Part shown: piece by piece, positions 52,201 through 63,009 of the stretch
Position numbering within the stretch: the stretch's first letter is position 1
How the letters are laid out: every line of letters starts with the position of its first letter
NCBI GenBank assembly: GCA_002633025.1
Contig: NMRB01000560.1
Location: 268,093 to 332,092, forward strand
DNA length: 64,000 bases
Direction of reading: 5' to 3'
Source: Notospermus geniculatus
Taxonomy: Eukaryota; Nemertea; Pilidiophora; Heteronemertea; Lineidae
Translations under genes and position numbers: made by a program
Notes under the pieces: model-generated
Seen by the model: the letters and a program-made list of their open reading frames with translations, nothing else
Database searches by the model: none
What the model was told of the DNA's origin: nothing

Positions 52201-54230
52201 AGTGGCAGCTATATGTCCTCACAAGGTAAGACGGAAATGTTGTTACAAACAACTGTTTTGATATGAAAATTACTTGGATAGGCTTCCATTTTCGAAGACG
52301 CTACAACCATATAGAGGTTCTTCACGTGACGTCGCACCCTAATTAGCATAGAATTCATAGCAACTGGTGCGGCCATATTGGCCGTCAGTGTCAATGGGGT
52401 TTACTGAAAGAAATTAGATTTTAACTGGCAAATTCGCCATGACAAGTAAATCGTGTCATGAATGATGTAACTCGTCAGACTGACTAAAGTATCTCGTCAA
52501 TATTCAAAGACAAGTTGCGGCGACAAGAATTTTTTAATTTTTAAGAGTGCGCGAGCTGGATAGTGAACACCGTGGAGAATCGTCAGCGCATTAGTCGAGT
52601 TTCTCAGGTGGCAGCACTGTGATCCGAGTCGAACATGGCGGCTGTGTCACATATTGAATTGTGTGTTGCCGACTAAAAAGCGAAAGATGGAGAGTTTCGG
52701 TCGAGGTGAGCGAGTTGAAGTAAATTCGAGGATGATTTAGTGATAATTTGCAGTAGAACAAGCCGAAATATAGGACTGGTGCTGAAGGAGTGTTGTTTCT
52801 TTGTTTGAAGTGGAAATGTTCGTAGTGTTAGGCCGGTTGTTTGATTGACCACAGTGACACTTCCCGTCACTTGAACTTTTCCACTTCAAATGTAAAATCG
52901 ACTGCGTAATTCCAATTAAGGAAGCTTTAGATTAACAGACGATAAACTGGGGGTCATCCTCGGCATGGTCTAAGTGTGTATACCTTTCATCTTCGGTACA
53001 TGTACATTTGCTCCCCGCTTTGGAGTCGACATCTTCGACATTTGTGACACAGCCGCCAGGTTCCGACTCGGATCACAGTGCTGCCACCTGAGAAACTCGG
53101 CTAATGCGCTGACGATTCTCCACGGTGGTGAAACCTGTTACATGTCAGAGCTTAAGTTATGGCTATATTAATTGTAAGTTGAGAAATAACTCAAATGCGC
53201 TCAGCTCAAGTTGGGATAAGCAGAATTTCAGCTTAAAGGTGCTCTAGTTCGAATTGTAAACATTACGGTGTGCCACCTATTGTCAACTTCTGGTACTAAC
53301 AAATCAGATAAAATCGAATTAAATCTCGCCTTTCACAACTTTTTCTTTGTTTTTGAGCGTAAAATCATATTTCAGTTACAAGAATATTTATCAAGATAGA
53401 TATAAAAATAGATAACATTTACGTTTTGGTATACACGGTGCTGCCACCTGTCCGAGGAAAAATAACTATTATAATTAACCATGTAAATAAACAAACCGTA
53501 ATGTTTACAATTCGAACTAGAGCACCTTTAAATTGAAGATCAGCTTAGCTGAAATTAAGATAAAACTTAGCCTAAACTGGTGCATACGGGCCATGTGTAA
53601 TCCTTGCAATAAGTGGCCGCGGCTGAAACCGAATTCACGCGAGATCATTGATCATGCAGGTTTTTCGAATACCCCAGAAACATTGGTAACACCTGAGTTG
53701 ACACGTTGTGCTGCCCTCTTTCTCTTCTAGGCTACGACCATGGATTCTGCTTCCTGACAGACAGTGCCTTCGTCAGACGTGCGACTCAAGCAAGGATTGT
53801 TGTCTACACCAGAACATTTGTGACAAATCGGCAAAAGTTTGTTATGCTTGTTGGTACGGATATTCCTGCCGCACTTCCGCCGACTGCTGCAAGAGGTACC
53901 CGACATGCAAACGAAATACATACGGTTCCGGTGGACGGTGCATCGACATGAAGGCAAGTGACTGAAAATATACCCGGTATTTACATGTATTTTCATGCAC
54001 AGTGTACACGTAAGAACCGTAAAATGAGGCGGATTCGTTGAATCCTTTCTAATAACCAACTTATTTTATTAAAGTTGAACTGCATGAACAAAAACTTGAA
54101 ATTCAAGCTGCGGTGGTGGCCAAGAGAAGTACAAACGACAAAAGGACTTTCAAAGTACCTCCAGAACATGAAAGATTACCACCCTATTTTGGCTGAATCA
54201 GTTAATGTCGTCCTGGGTACACCTCATTAT
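46275..54230 (+). CDS. Secreted peptide with two cystine-knot-like repeats (12 Cys)
   Basis: Exon 1 (46275-46341) encodes a hydrophobic signal peptide (MAVLHVIVVLLSFLCC). Exon 2 (50233-50278, or its near-identical copy at 51003-51048) encodes a short linker. Exon 3 (53731-53953) encodes two successive six-Cys blocks, each with C-x4/5-C-x5-CC-x5-C-x6/9-C, the inhibitor-cystine-knot spacing. Phases 1, 2 and 0 agree. Exon 3 ends with a GC donor (aag then gcaagt). A possible exon 4 starts at 54075 and encodes a basic tail; without that splice, translation stops at 53965. The 901-base gap lies in intron 1. Such folds occur in hormones, inhibitors, antimicrobial peptides and toxins; nothing here says which. 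The family is not recognised. Confidence 0.68.
46726..46864. repeat. Palindromic MITE (attattgcacaatatg family), copy 1
   Basis: The arms are cacgatcaatattattgcac and gtgcagtaatgttgaacgtg. Related copies lie at 54730-54885 and 54885-55030. Confidence 0.8.
47458..48358. other. Assembly gap (N run)
   Basis: There are 901 consecutive N. Nothing can be said about its content. Confidence 1.
48359..49040. other. No gene seen
   Basis: Short open frames without recognisable content. This lies within intron 1 of the cystine-knot peptide gene as annotated. Confidence 0.5.
49196..49280 (-). other. tRNA-like module (left arm)
   Basis: The A-box and B-box consensus and spacing fit a class II-like (Leu/Ser-type) tRNA or tRNA-derived SINE head. 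I could not fold a clean acceptor stem, so I do not call it a functional tRNA. Confidence 0.5.
49369..49441 (+). other. tRNA-like module (right arm)
   Basis: It has ggccgagtgg and ggttcgaaacc boxes. It lies opposite the left module in the foldback. Probably SINE-derived and not a working tRNA. Confidence 0.5.
49650..50030. repeat. Inverted array of aagtccgac repeats
   Basis: The left half repeats (c/t)aagtccgacatccca in one orientation and the right half repeats its complement (gtcggacttgtgggat). The array can fold on itself at about 49855. It ends in a G run. No coding content. Confidence 0.85.
50073..50840. repeat. Direct duplication, unit 1 (contains ICK gene exon 2)
   Basis: This unit of about 770 bp is repeated as 50842-51625 with a few substitutions and small indels. 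The boundary is exactly a single N. It includes exon 2 of the cystine-knot peptide gene and an array of alternating tggaagac and gtcttcca motifs (50416-50840). Confidence 0.85.
50842..51730. repeat. Direct duplication, unit 2, and gtcttcca array
   Basis: The second unit starts right after the N at 50841. The array of gtcttcca and tggaagac motifs spaced 15-40 bases apart continues to about 51710. Confidence 0.85.
52558..53132. mobile_element. Foldback element, about 570 bp
   Basis: The left arm (caccgtggagaatcgtcagc ... gagtttctcaggtggcagca) is complementary to the right arm (tgctgccacctgagaaactc ... gctgacgattctccacggtg). Arms are about 90 bases. No transposase. Confidence 0.85.
53233..53532. 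mobile_element. MITE with about 35-bp terminal inverted repeats
   Basis: The ends are ttaaaggtgctctagttcga and tcgaactagagcacctttaa, with caaaccgtaatgtttac / gtaaacattacgg inside. About 300 bp, non-coding. Confidence 0.9.
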
Positions 54231-54257
54231 TACCCAGGATAATCCTGGGTAATCCTT

Positions 54258-54400
54258 TTTAGCTCAGCTGACCAAAGGTCAGCGGAGCTAGTCATATGTA
54301 TATTGAGTGGCGTCCGTATGTGTGTCTGTGTGTGTGTCGTCCGTTAAACTGGCACGTTTCGCAACCGCAAGGCCCAGAGTCATGAAAGTTGGTGGAGTCC
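54258..54400 (+). repeat. End of the dispersed agctcagctgacc repeat family, copy 2
   Basis: Same sequence as 45480-45620, truncated. Confidence 0.8.
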
Positions 54401-54708
54401 ACACGATCATACATTTGTCCATGAACATCATCACACATTTTTTTTGGGATGTTTTGCATTGGCAAGATGAAACATGCAGCTAAAAATCTGAACATCATCA
54501 TACATGTTCAGGTTTGTTGGGAAAACAGTCCACACGATCATACATTTTGTCGTGAACATCATCACACAAATTTGAACATCATATACATGTTGGTTGCTGT
54601 TCAAGTTTGTTGGGAAAACAGCCTACACAATCAAATATCTGTCCATGAACATCATCACACAAATGTATGATGATGTTTTGAACAAATGTATGATCGTGTA
54701 GACAGGCC
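54396..54708. repeat. Foldback element with internal acgatcatacatt repeats
   Basis: The left end (gtccacacgatcatacattt) is complementary to the right end (aatgtatgatcgtgtagac). Related in organisation to 60265-60537, which shares the gacaggccttta end. Confidence 0.75.
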
Positions 54709-54729
54709 TTTAGAATAACCAAACTTAAG

Positions 54730-55032
54730 CGGACCGTAAACGATCAATATTATTGCACAATATGGGGCCAAAAATAGGGGCATGTGCTTCTGCCATTGGG
54801 TGGAAGAAAGTTGGCAATAATATCACCCATTTTGGCCCTCATATTGTGCAATAATACTGAACGTGTATGGGCGCCTTTATGCGGCCTATCCACGTGCAAT
54901 ATTATTGCACAATATGAGGATCAAAATGGGCAATATTGGCCAATCTTTCTCCCATCCATTATGCCGGAAGCACATGACACCCATTTTGGGCCCCATACTG
55001 TGCAATAATATTGTACCGTGGAAAAACCGCTA
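54730..55032. repeat. Two palindromic MITEs (attattgcacaatatg family), copies 2 and 3
   Basis: Two adjacent copies of the family seen at 46726-46864, the second with its interior in the opposite orientation. Confidence 0.8.
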
Positions 55033-55234
55033 CGCAATACAGGCCTTGGCTGATTTCCACCGGTAGAAAATGAGGGTTCACACTTTCCAACCAGACATGA
55101 CTACGCAAAGGTTTATATATTTCGGACACTACATCGAAGTAAAACCATATCTATCGTAAAATTGAAGAAAATCACGAATACTCCACATTCTTTTCTAAAG
55201 AGACCAAAAGATCCGATGGGGAGGTGTTAAGCAC

Positions 55235-55378
55235 TGTGCATAGTATCAGTCGTCTTACCGTGTTCCTTGCACTGTCTCAGATCAATGAGGCTGGTGCCTA
55301 TAGTGACTGTGCATAGTATCAGTCGTCTTACCGTGTTCCTTGCACTGTCTCAGATCAATGAGGCTGGTGCCTATAGTG
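55235..55378. repeat. Tandem duplication, 2 units of about 71 bp
   Basis: The unit beginning actgtgcatagtatcagtcg and ending gcctatagtg occurs twice in direct tandem with no visible change. Confidence 0.95.
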
Positions 55379-56262
55379 ACTTTCCTGAACTACTTATTTC
55401 TTGGTTCAGTAAAGTAGTGAAGCTTGTCCCAAGGTGGTCTCCCAAACTCTACAACAGTGCCGATTTTCTCCACTACGTTACACAAATAGACACTGTCATC
55501 GACTAGTCGCCGCCATGTTTGACCGCATCACTCCTCCTAATGGAGTTACCATTAGACGCCTGATCACAATTGGTAGATATTTTTCCATTTAACCTTCCGC
55601 TGCACTGCTTTTCAAGATGGTAACCTTCGAACGATACTAGAGGGTGTTGGTTGAACCTCGTCCCAAGACCCTCTAGTGTCAAGATTCGGTGGTCTCCCTC
55701 TCAGAAGATGAAGTACAGGACCGTAGGAGCGTTTTTGATTTTTAGCCAATCGGGGGGCCTGAACCCATAAAAAAGCAGAAAGTCACTGTCAAATTAACAA
55801 ATTTTACGGATTCTGGGGGCGAAAGCCCCCAGCCCCCGCCTCCTATGGCATTAAAGTACGCGCTGCAGTGAACTTTGGACCACCTGGAGGTCGTCATACA
55901 CGGTCCTGATACCGGTTAACATCACTGGAGGCCATTCTCAAGAAATTTATGCCCAGAGACATCCAAAATGTCTAAATCAATTCGAATAACTTTTTCTGAG
56001 CAAGCGCTCTCGCACCGTACAGTATTATTCTCCCGCATCCGTACAGTTCATTTTAAAATTGCCGATTTTCGATGCGTTTTTCTGCAAATTTCTGGGAGAT
56101 ATTGCAGCAGCATGCCTTTTTAGTGTATTCATTCACCTAGGGCTACCATTTTGCCCTTAGCAATGGTATTTATAGCGGTTTGGCACCTCACCTTCGCCAC
56201 GTGTTGGTCACCGGAACGTTCTCCCGCAGCTGTACGGCAATGTTGATTGTACACCGTGATGC

Positions 56263-56895
56263 TGTAATCCTTGCAATAAGTGGCCGCGGCTGAAACCGAA
56301 TTCACGCGAGATCATTGATCATGCAGGTTTTTCGAATACCCCAGAAACATTGGTAACACCTGAGTTGACACGTCGTGCTGCCCTCTTTCTCTTCTAGGCT
56401 TCGACCATGGATTCTGCTTCCTGACAGACAGTGCCTTCGTCAGACGTGCGACTCAAGCAAGGATTGTTGTCTACACCAGAACATTTGTGACAAGTCGGCA
56501 AAAGTTTGTTATGCTTGTTGGTACGGATATTCCTGCCGCACTTCCGCCGACTGCTGCAGGAGGTACCCGACATGCAAACGAAATACATACGGTTCCGGTG
56601 GACGGTGCATCGACAACGAGGCAAGTGACTGAAAATATACCGGTATTTACATGTATTTTCATGCACAGTGTAGACGTACATGTAAGAACCGTAAAATGAA
56701 GCGGATTCGTTGAATCCTTTCTAATAACCAACTTATTTTATTAAAGTTGAACTGCACGGACAAAAACTTGAAATTCAAGCTGCGGTGGTGGCCAAGAGAA
56801 GTACAAACGACAAAAGGACTTTCAAAGTACCTCCAGAACATGATAGATTACCACCCTATTTTGGCTGAATCAGTTAATGTCGTCCTGACCTCATT
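56263..56895 (+). CDS. Duplicated exon 3/4 block of the cystine-knot peptide gene
   Basis: Nearly identical to 53596-54227. It holds an exon-3 copy (56398-56620) with all 12 cysteines conserved and the same GC donor (gag then gcaagt), and an exon-4 copy from 56747. No signal-peptide exon is seen between the two blocks, so this is an alternative exon pair, the 3' part of a second gene, or a dead partial duplicate. Exon 3 cannot splice in frame to its own copy, because it begins in phase 2 and ends in phase 0. Confidence 0.65.
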
Positions 56896-57432
56896 ATTAC
56901 CCAGGGTAATCCTGGGTAATCCTTTTTGTTACCCAGGATGGTCCTGGGTACAAATACATATAAGGTACCTTAACATACCCAGTTTTAAAATCCGCGCTAA
57001 TTTCCACCTGCGCCCGAGGTTGTGGTACGTGCGTTCACATTCTCGCTGGCAATTGCCCCTCCCAGTGAATATCATGGTGCCGCGTGCAAGCCACTTCAGT
57101 TTCGCATCAACTTTGACACCTCCTTTCAACTTGTATCTACCATTACCGACATCCACCAGATTTTTCTTCAGCTCTCTTTCTTTTGAAATGAAAATTTCAT
57201 CCCTATAGGTTGGAATAGATTGCAAATACGCCTGTAAATCGCAGTCTTTAACGCGACAATCACCACGTCAAAATGCACGTGTATAAATTCGTGGCGGGCT
57301 AGAATAAGTTAGTACCGTACCTCGAGCGCAGGTGGAAAACGGCGCGGATTTCAAACTGGGTAATGTTAAGGTACCTTACTTATACCCAGGATCGTCCTGG
57401 GTAACAAAAAGGGTTACCCAGAATACCCAGCG
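56896..57432. mobile_element. Foldback/MITE with cctgggta ends
   Basis: The left arm (gttacccaggatggtcctgg ... aaggtaccttaacat ... ccgcg) is complementary to the right arm (cggcgcggattt ... atgttaaggtacctt ... cctgggtaac). Arms are about 100 bases. It follows the duplicated exon 4 directly and so adds a spurious open frame to it. Confidence 0.8.
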
Positions 57433-57599
57433 TGAGTGGCACCATTGTCTTCACCCCGAGTCCGTCAACACAGCGATGGCGTCCCAGTGACGCTGAAAGG
57501 GTAAATGTCGTCCTGGGTATATACAAAGATCACCCAGGATCTCAATCTTCACTAAAACAATACCCTGGGTGTACTTTCGGTAGCCGAACATCACATGTA

Positions 57600-58490
57600 A
57601 TAGGCTAATGACAGAGAGAGGTACATGTCAGCAAAAATCTATCTTTGATGTCAGTTATGAGCAATCCGGGTCAAGTCATTCCCAAGTTGCAGGACTTCAA
57701 TGATTTTTGGGTTATGCCACCTGGCGGCCATATTGGATGTCCGCTCGGGCCAAACCTTCACATGCACATAAAGGTCATATAGAGGGAGCCACATAGCACA
57801 TTTGAGCGCTCTGGGTCAAGTCGTTCCTGAGTTATAGCACATTTGATGATTTTCGGTTTACGCCACCTGGCAGCCATATTGGAAGTTTAACCATGCCGAA
57901 ATTTGAAGTGCTTGTAAAGGTCATCTAGAGGGAGGTAAATATCAAGTTTGAGCACTCTGGGTCAAGCCGTTCCTGAGTTATAGCACTTGGATGATTTTCA
58001 GGTTACGCCACCTGGCGGCCATATTGGATGTCTGATCGGGCCGAAACTCGGTATTTTTGAAGGTACCCCTCTAATACATGTTTATGCAAGATATGAAGAC
58101 TCTCGGTGAAATAATGAAGAACTGTGGCAGGTTCGTTACTTTTGTCGAACTTGACCTCTGTGACCTTGAAAAGTGGGTCAACTCAAAAACCCATTATATA
58201 TGTTATGTATCCTAATTAGATACACCGATGATAAAAATTTGGAGATGATCCAGTCATTAGTTCAGGAGTTATTGCACTTTTTGTGTTTTTGGTTTTGGCC
58301 ACCTGGAGGCCAAGCCAAGAATCAAATCGGACCGAAACTTGGTGTCATAGGTCATCTGACCTAGGGGTATATATGTACCAAGTTTCAGATCAATAGCTCC
58401 AGCTGTTACGAAACGTGCCCTGCTAACGGATGCCGACGACGGACGACGGACGCTGCACCACGACAAAAGCTCACGGGTGAGCTAATTATG
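57600..58490. repeat. Dispersed repeat with gccacctggcggcc units
   Basis: The same family as 42475-43905, in the same orientation and ending with gacgacggacgacggacgc and agctcacgggtgagcta. Confidence 0.8.
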
Positions 58491-59000
58491 TCGCCATCCA
58501 AGATAAACACACAATGTCATTATATCATTGCAATATTGATCAATTCAAATATCTTCATCTCAGCAAAGAATGATAGTCTTTATTTCTTCGTAACTGTCAA
58601 TCGATAAAAACAAAAGGGCCCCTTGCCAGAGATCGCATGAAACTACTTGGTGAAAACGGAACACTTCATAAAGAGTCGATTCAATCAAGCCTTTTATGAC
58701 ATGAGAAATAAAATGTCTTTCCTAATGACCGTTACGACAAACTGAAGAGCTTCGTGTCGATGTTTGCTATGACTGTTCTACCATAAGGGTCGACAGGTTT
58801 GCGGAGTATTTTGTATTTTGTATTTCATTTTTCCCGTCAGGGCCGACGCTATAGTATTATTGGTCCTGGTAAGTACGGAGGAGGCCATCACAAGCTACTC
58901 GTGTTCCTCACTTGGATAGGGTCTTTTACTTGCTCTTGCGAAGACACAAGGCACCACGGCTTACCGTCCCACGCGAACGGACTGAGGAGCAGGGACTCAA

Positions 59001-59085
59001 ATCCCATGTGGATCGGGCTGGAACGAACCCGGGACCTGCCGTTTGCTAAGCGGACGTGATAACCACTCGGCTATCAGGCTCCTCG
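59001..59085 (-). repeat. tRNA-derived SINE head or tRNA pseudogene
   Basis: On the minus strand it reads ggagcctgatagccgagtgg (A box), cttagcaaacg around the anticodon loop position, and cccgggttcgttcc (B box). No CCA-ready clean acceptor pairing was confirmed; it is most likely a SINE head. Confidence 0.6.
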
Positions 59086-59535
59086 TTTGCGGAGTGATCC
59101 CCGATATGAATTGTTATCAATGATTATTAAAAGTTAAGGCAGGAAAACCTGTTGTTCGCAGGAAAGCAGTCTAGTATTAGATAACATTCCGAGTCTCGAC
59201 TCCCACTCAAGAGGATTTCTTTTTGGGAATTACGTCATCAAATACAACGGTGTTTTTTTCCAAGCAATGGTGTTTACTAATTCTAGAGAACGAATTGAAC
59301 CCGCCTGGATGGTAAATTTTTCTCCGACTTGAAAAATTCGAATTTTAGCACCTCGGAGTCGGAGCGGAGTGAGAGTCGGACCAGATCTTAACCTCGCTAT
59401 TGATCTTAAAATTCCTTCTCGCTACCGAATTACATTCTAAAGCAAAGTCTTCAGGAATACGTGCAGACGCCTGTGTAATCTCCACACTATTTTCTCTTTT
59501 TCTTATGCGAAAAGCATTTTCATCACCATTTTGGT

Positions 59536-59905
59536 TCCCGAAGCCACCGCTAGGGCTAGAAGGCTTCGGCTCTGGCTGCCATCTTTGCAACAAAAACTCG
59601 TCGCGCATCTATTTAGATCATTATGTTGACATCATGGATTATTTTTAGAATGCGGTACCCGTAGCCACGTGGGTGCTAAATGTAATCGAACATGCCGAAT
59701 CGTGCGGAATGGCAACACCGAGGACGTTTCTTGATGAGAAAGTTTGTATGTGTTGCAGATCTGTAGGAAAAGCTCAAATCATCGCCGTTTTTTAGACGGG
59801 GGAGAATGAAATTTTACTGGAAAATGGACTCCTACAATGACGTCAGCAATAAAATGGCAGCCAGAGCCGAAGCCTTCTAGCCCTAGCGGTGGCTTCGGGA
59901 ACCAA
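59536..59905. repeat. Foldback element, about 370 bp
   Basis: The arms are gaagccaccgctagggctag and its complement, extended on both sides (aaggcttcggctctggctgc). Confidence 0.85.
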
Positions 59906-60264
59906 AATTGTTCATCACTCAACAGGATTGTCACATATTAATAATTCCAATTACGAAAGCCGCTGTCAGGGCGGCATTGTACAGATACTGGACAGATTCC
60001 GGTAATGCCGTCGAAGGGGTAACACGGGCATGAGAGTTGTCTCTTCCAAAGAAAGAGTTGTGATTTCATGAGTTTTCTCTCGAGGTAAGTTAGGTGTTTA
60101 AGATATGTGAAGATTCGGTGGTCCACGAAGACTATCATCAAAACATTTATTTAGAATAGAATGTGACAACTGCATGCTCAGTTCGTCGGACGTATTTTTC
60201 ACCTTCTTTGAAATTTCCAATGTTCCATTTCCGATGAAGTGTGATATTGACGTCTTCACCAAGT

Positions 60265-60537
60265 ATGGAGGCCTGTCTACACCATCAACATTTTCAAAAC
60301 ATTTCTGCGACAAAACATTTTGAAAACTGTTTTGGAAATGTTGCGACCTGTTTCGGGGTTGGTCTACACTCATTATCAAACATTATCAAAACATTTTTTT
60401 CAAATTGTTTTGCAAATGTTGCAGGTCCAGTCCACACTTTGCAACAAACTGAAAACAGATGTCTTTTGGAAATGTTGCAGCTGGATGTTTTTGAAATGTT
60501 TTGGAAATGTTGATGGTGCAGACAGGCCTTTATGGCC
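60265..60537. repeat. Foldback element with internal aaatgttttg repeats
   Basis: The arms are aggcctgtctacaccatcaa and ttgatggtgcagacaggcct. The interior has several ttttggaaatgttgc units. Confidence 0.85.
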
Positions 60538-60639
60538 CACGATATTATTCAAGAACGAGTATATGGTCTTCAAGGATTATTACAGCTATTATCCATACTT
60601 AGGTTTTCTTTTCTGTAGTATTTTGCAAGAAAGTGCCTG

Positions 60640-60805
60640 CCTGAAGAAGACCCCGGTTGGGGTCGAAAATTTGCAAAAAACGCTGGAGGACGACCTCTGC
60701 TTTTATATCATAGGTTTTTATATCATAGTCTTTTCTAGAGTTTCAGTTTGTAAAGTTCCACTTGAAAAAGACCCCGGTTGGGGTCGAAAATTCGTGAATT
60801 CTGGA
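60640..60805. repeat. Two copies of the gaccccggttggggtc hairpin unit
   Basis: Units at 60642-60680 and 60760-60795 have the same flanks (gaagaagacc, gtcgaaaat). See also 6725-6775. Confidence 0.75.
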
Positions 60806-61992
60806 GATTGACTTCTTGCTTATTATCATTTTGTGTGTCAATTTTGTGCTATTCTGTATAATCTTGGATAGGTTTTCGTAAAATACAATATAGTCATTAC
60901 GGTTGATGAACCTGTTTTCACAGCACATATTATTTTATTTATTTTAATAATGTCTTTCCTCATCCCAGCTTTCAGGGGAGAGAATCTCGTTGGTCTTTGT
61001 ACGACAAAAACATGCCACTTCTGCGCGTGGTCCTTTCCTTTTGACCACATGGCAGCAACCTTTGGTGTTCTTCTCTTGACCTCATTTCGATGCATAGCCG
61101 TGTTGTTTTGGTTCAGGAAAATGTAATTTCTCACGTTATGAGTGACGTTTTTGTGCCATAATCGAGCGACGAATATCCAGGCGCGGATGCGCGGGGGGGG
61201 GGGGGGTCCAGGGGGCCCCNCAGTAAGCTCATCGTTCGCAGTTAAACCTTTATGGTTGATTCCTTTATGCTATAACGTGTACCATGGCTCTTAGGAAATG
61301 CAAGGAGGCTTGCAAATGATTTTTCTCCATGGAATGAGCCCGATAACCTTGCTCAGGTTCACAACAAATTGTAACAAATAGTATTCTTTAGTAAGATGTT
61401 GTCAAATTAACATTCAAGAATGTAAAAAAATCATTTAAAATGGAAAAAGGGATAGGATCGGTTTTTCTCCATTTAATCAGCAACAAGGCTCTCATCAGAC
61501 CGGATCTTCGGTCAGCGCCCTCTCCATCGTCTTTGTACTGCAGTGTCATGTGCATCATATGGCAAGGTTGTACTACTTTTAATATCCTGCCAATAGGACT
61601 ACGATTTATGTGCCAACTTAACAAGAAACAAGGGATATGTCTTGGGGAGAACGAAGCAAAATTTTTAAGTGGGAGTCAGATGTTTCAGATAAAGGTAGGT
61701 ACGATGAAACAAGAGTGAAGCATGCTGCTGTCACGTCTCGACTCAGGTAATGACTGTGCTATTTTGTCCCACATTTTTGAAAGGAACCTCAACCAGCTAC
61801 AAAAGTACAAACAAATTGCAAGGCAGCAAAGCAGCTTACAAGTTAAAGGCGGAAAAAACGTCCTAGAAATTCTTTAACATCATAGATGGACACAAAGATC
61901 ATCAGTTGCATCGAGAATGTTATCGTAGCTTCCCGCAATGCAGCTAGAACTTTCACTTGACACTAGACAATAGGAGACGTTCAATTTCATAG
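60806..61992. other. No gene seen; single N at 61219 after a G run
   Basis: Only short open frames without recognisable content. A run of G at 61190-61205 is followed by a single N, which marks an uncertain assembly join. Confidence 0.5.
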
Positions 61993-62007
61993 CCTAGGTT
62001 TTTGAGA

Positions 62008-62991
62008 ATGTACCCAACACATAAAGCTCGCATTGTACCGCCAATACCGTCCGACAAATACAGGTATCTCCATAATTTTTGTTACCCAAAAGGTTTCCTT
62101 ATTGCCGTGTCAAGAGACAATATCCTGGTATTTGAGTTTAACAAAACAAAACTTGAATATACCTTAGCGCGCAAAGTTTGGTTTTCCCGTGAAAACGAAG
62201 AAGAACTGCATTTTGCGAATATGCAGAGTTATAAGAATTATGTTTTCTATACCTCGACCTTGAAACCGAATATTTTAGTTTTTAACCTCAGCTCTGGAAG
62301 TGTGGGTGCAATATATCTTAGCGACAGGGAAAAATCGTACATTAAAAACTCCCTCCGAAAGGATTTCGATGATTATGTGAAGACAGGCCGGGTTGGTTTA
62401 CATATTTGGGAGGAGCGTGCATTGATGAAGATCTTTGAGAAAAAACGTAATCATTATGAGACACTGATGATGATAATCTTTGACGTGACTGACCGATTCG
62501 GACAAATGTGTTTTCAGGATGGTGCGCGTTTGTCTCTTCGGCATTGTCACGGAGCGAGGTTGATTTCAAACTACTTTCTGTGTTTCCGAGTCCATTTAAA
62601 AGTGTATTGGGCCATAACACTGCTTCAGAAAAAGGCAGCTAAAGTTTACTTAATCCGTTTTGTTGCAAAATACCATATGGCAATCGCACGGCTAATTGAC
62701 GGTCATCCAGATTCGCCTTTTAAATACGGATTGATCGCTGACGGTAACTCGAATCCACATTTAATAGGATTTGATTTTGATCCCATCATCCGAGACATAA
62801 GCAAAAGACTGTATTCTGGGGACACGAGCACGTTCCTTAAACAGTGCTTTGTAAAGTTGTACCACTTTCGACGACCTGACGATTTTGGATTTGACGCATT
62901 CGGCAACTTGTATGAAATCGCCATGAAATTCGAAAGTGGGACTGCTGTGCTAAATGAAGTGTATATCTATTCATTGGGCATGTTTTAACAA
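62008..62991 (+). CDS. Unrecognised protein, single long exon of about 327 codons
   Basis: This is the longest host-like ORF in the right half. ATG at 62008 is the first methionine; the frame is open back to a TAG at 61990-61992. A splice acceptor (tttcatag) coincides with that position, so the ORF could also be a last exon. The product is basic and rich in aromatic residues and beta-strand-like segments (KYRYLHNF, YVFYTSTLKPNILVFNLSSG, GFDFDPIIRDI, DAFGNLYEI), which could suit a propeller-like fold. I see no transmembrane segment, signal peptide or known motif. Codon usage looks normal and there is no adjacent gene to suggest a role. Flanks are repeats. Confidence 0.55.
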
Positions 62992-63009
62992 GACAAGTTT
63001 CAGGGGTTT

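Noticed and set aside
56896-57208. Long open frame after duplicated exon 4
   Set aside because: It runs into a foldback element with clear inverted arms, so the extra residues are read-through into a MITE.
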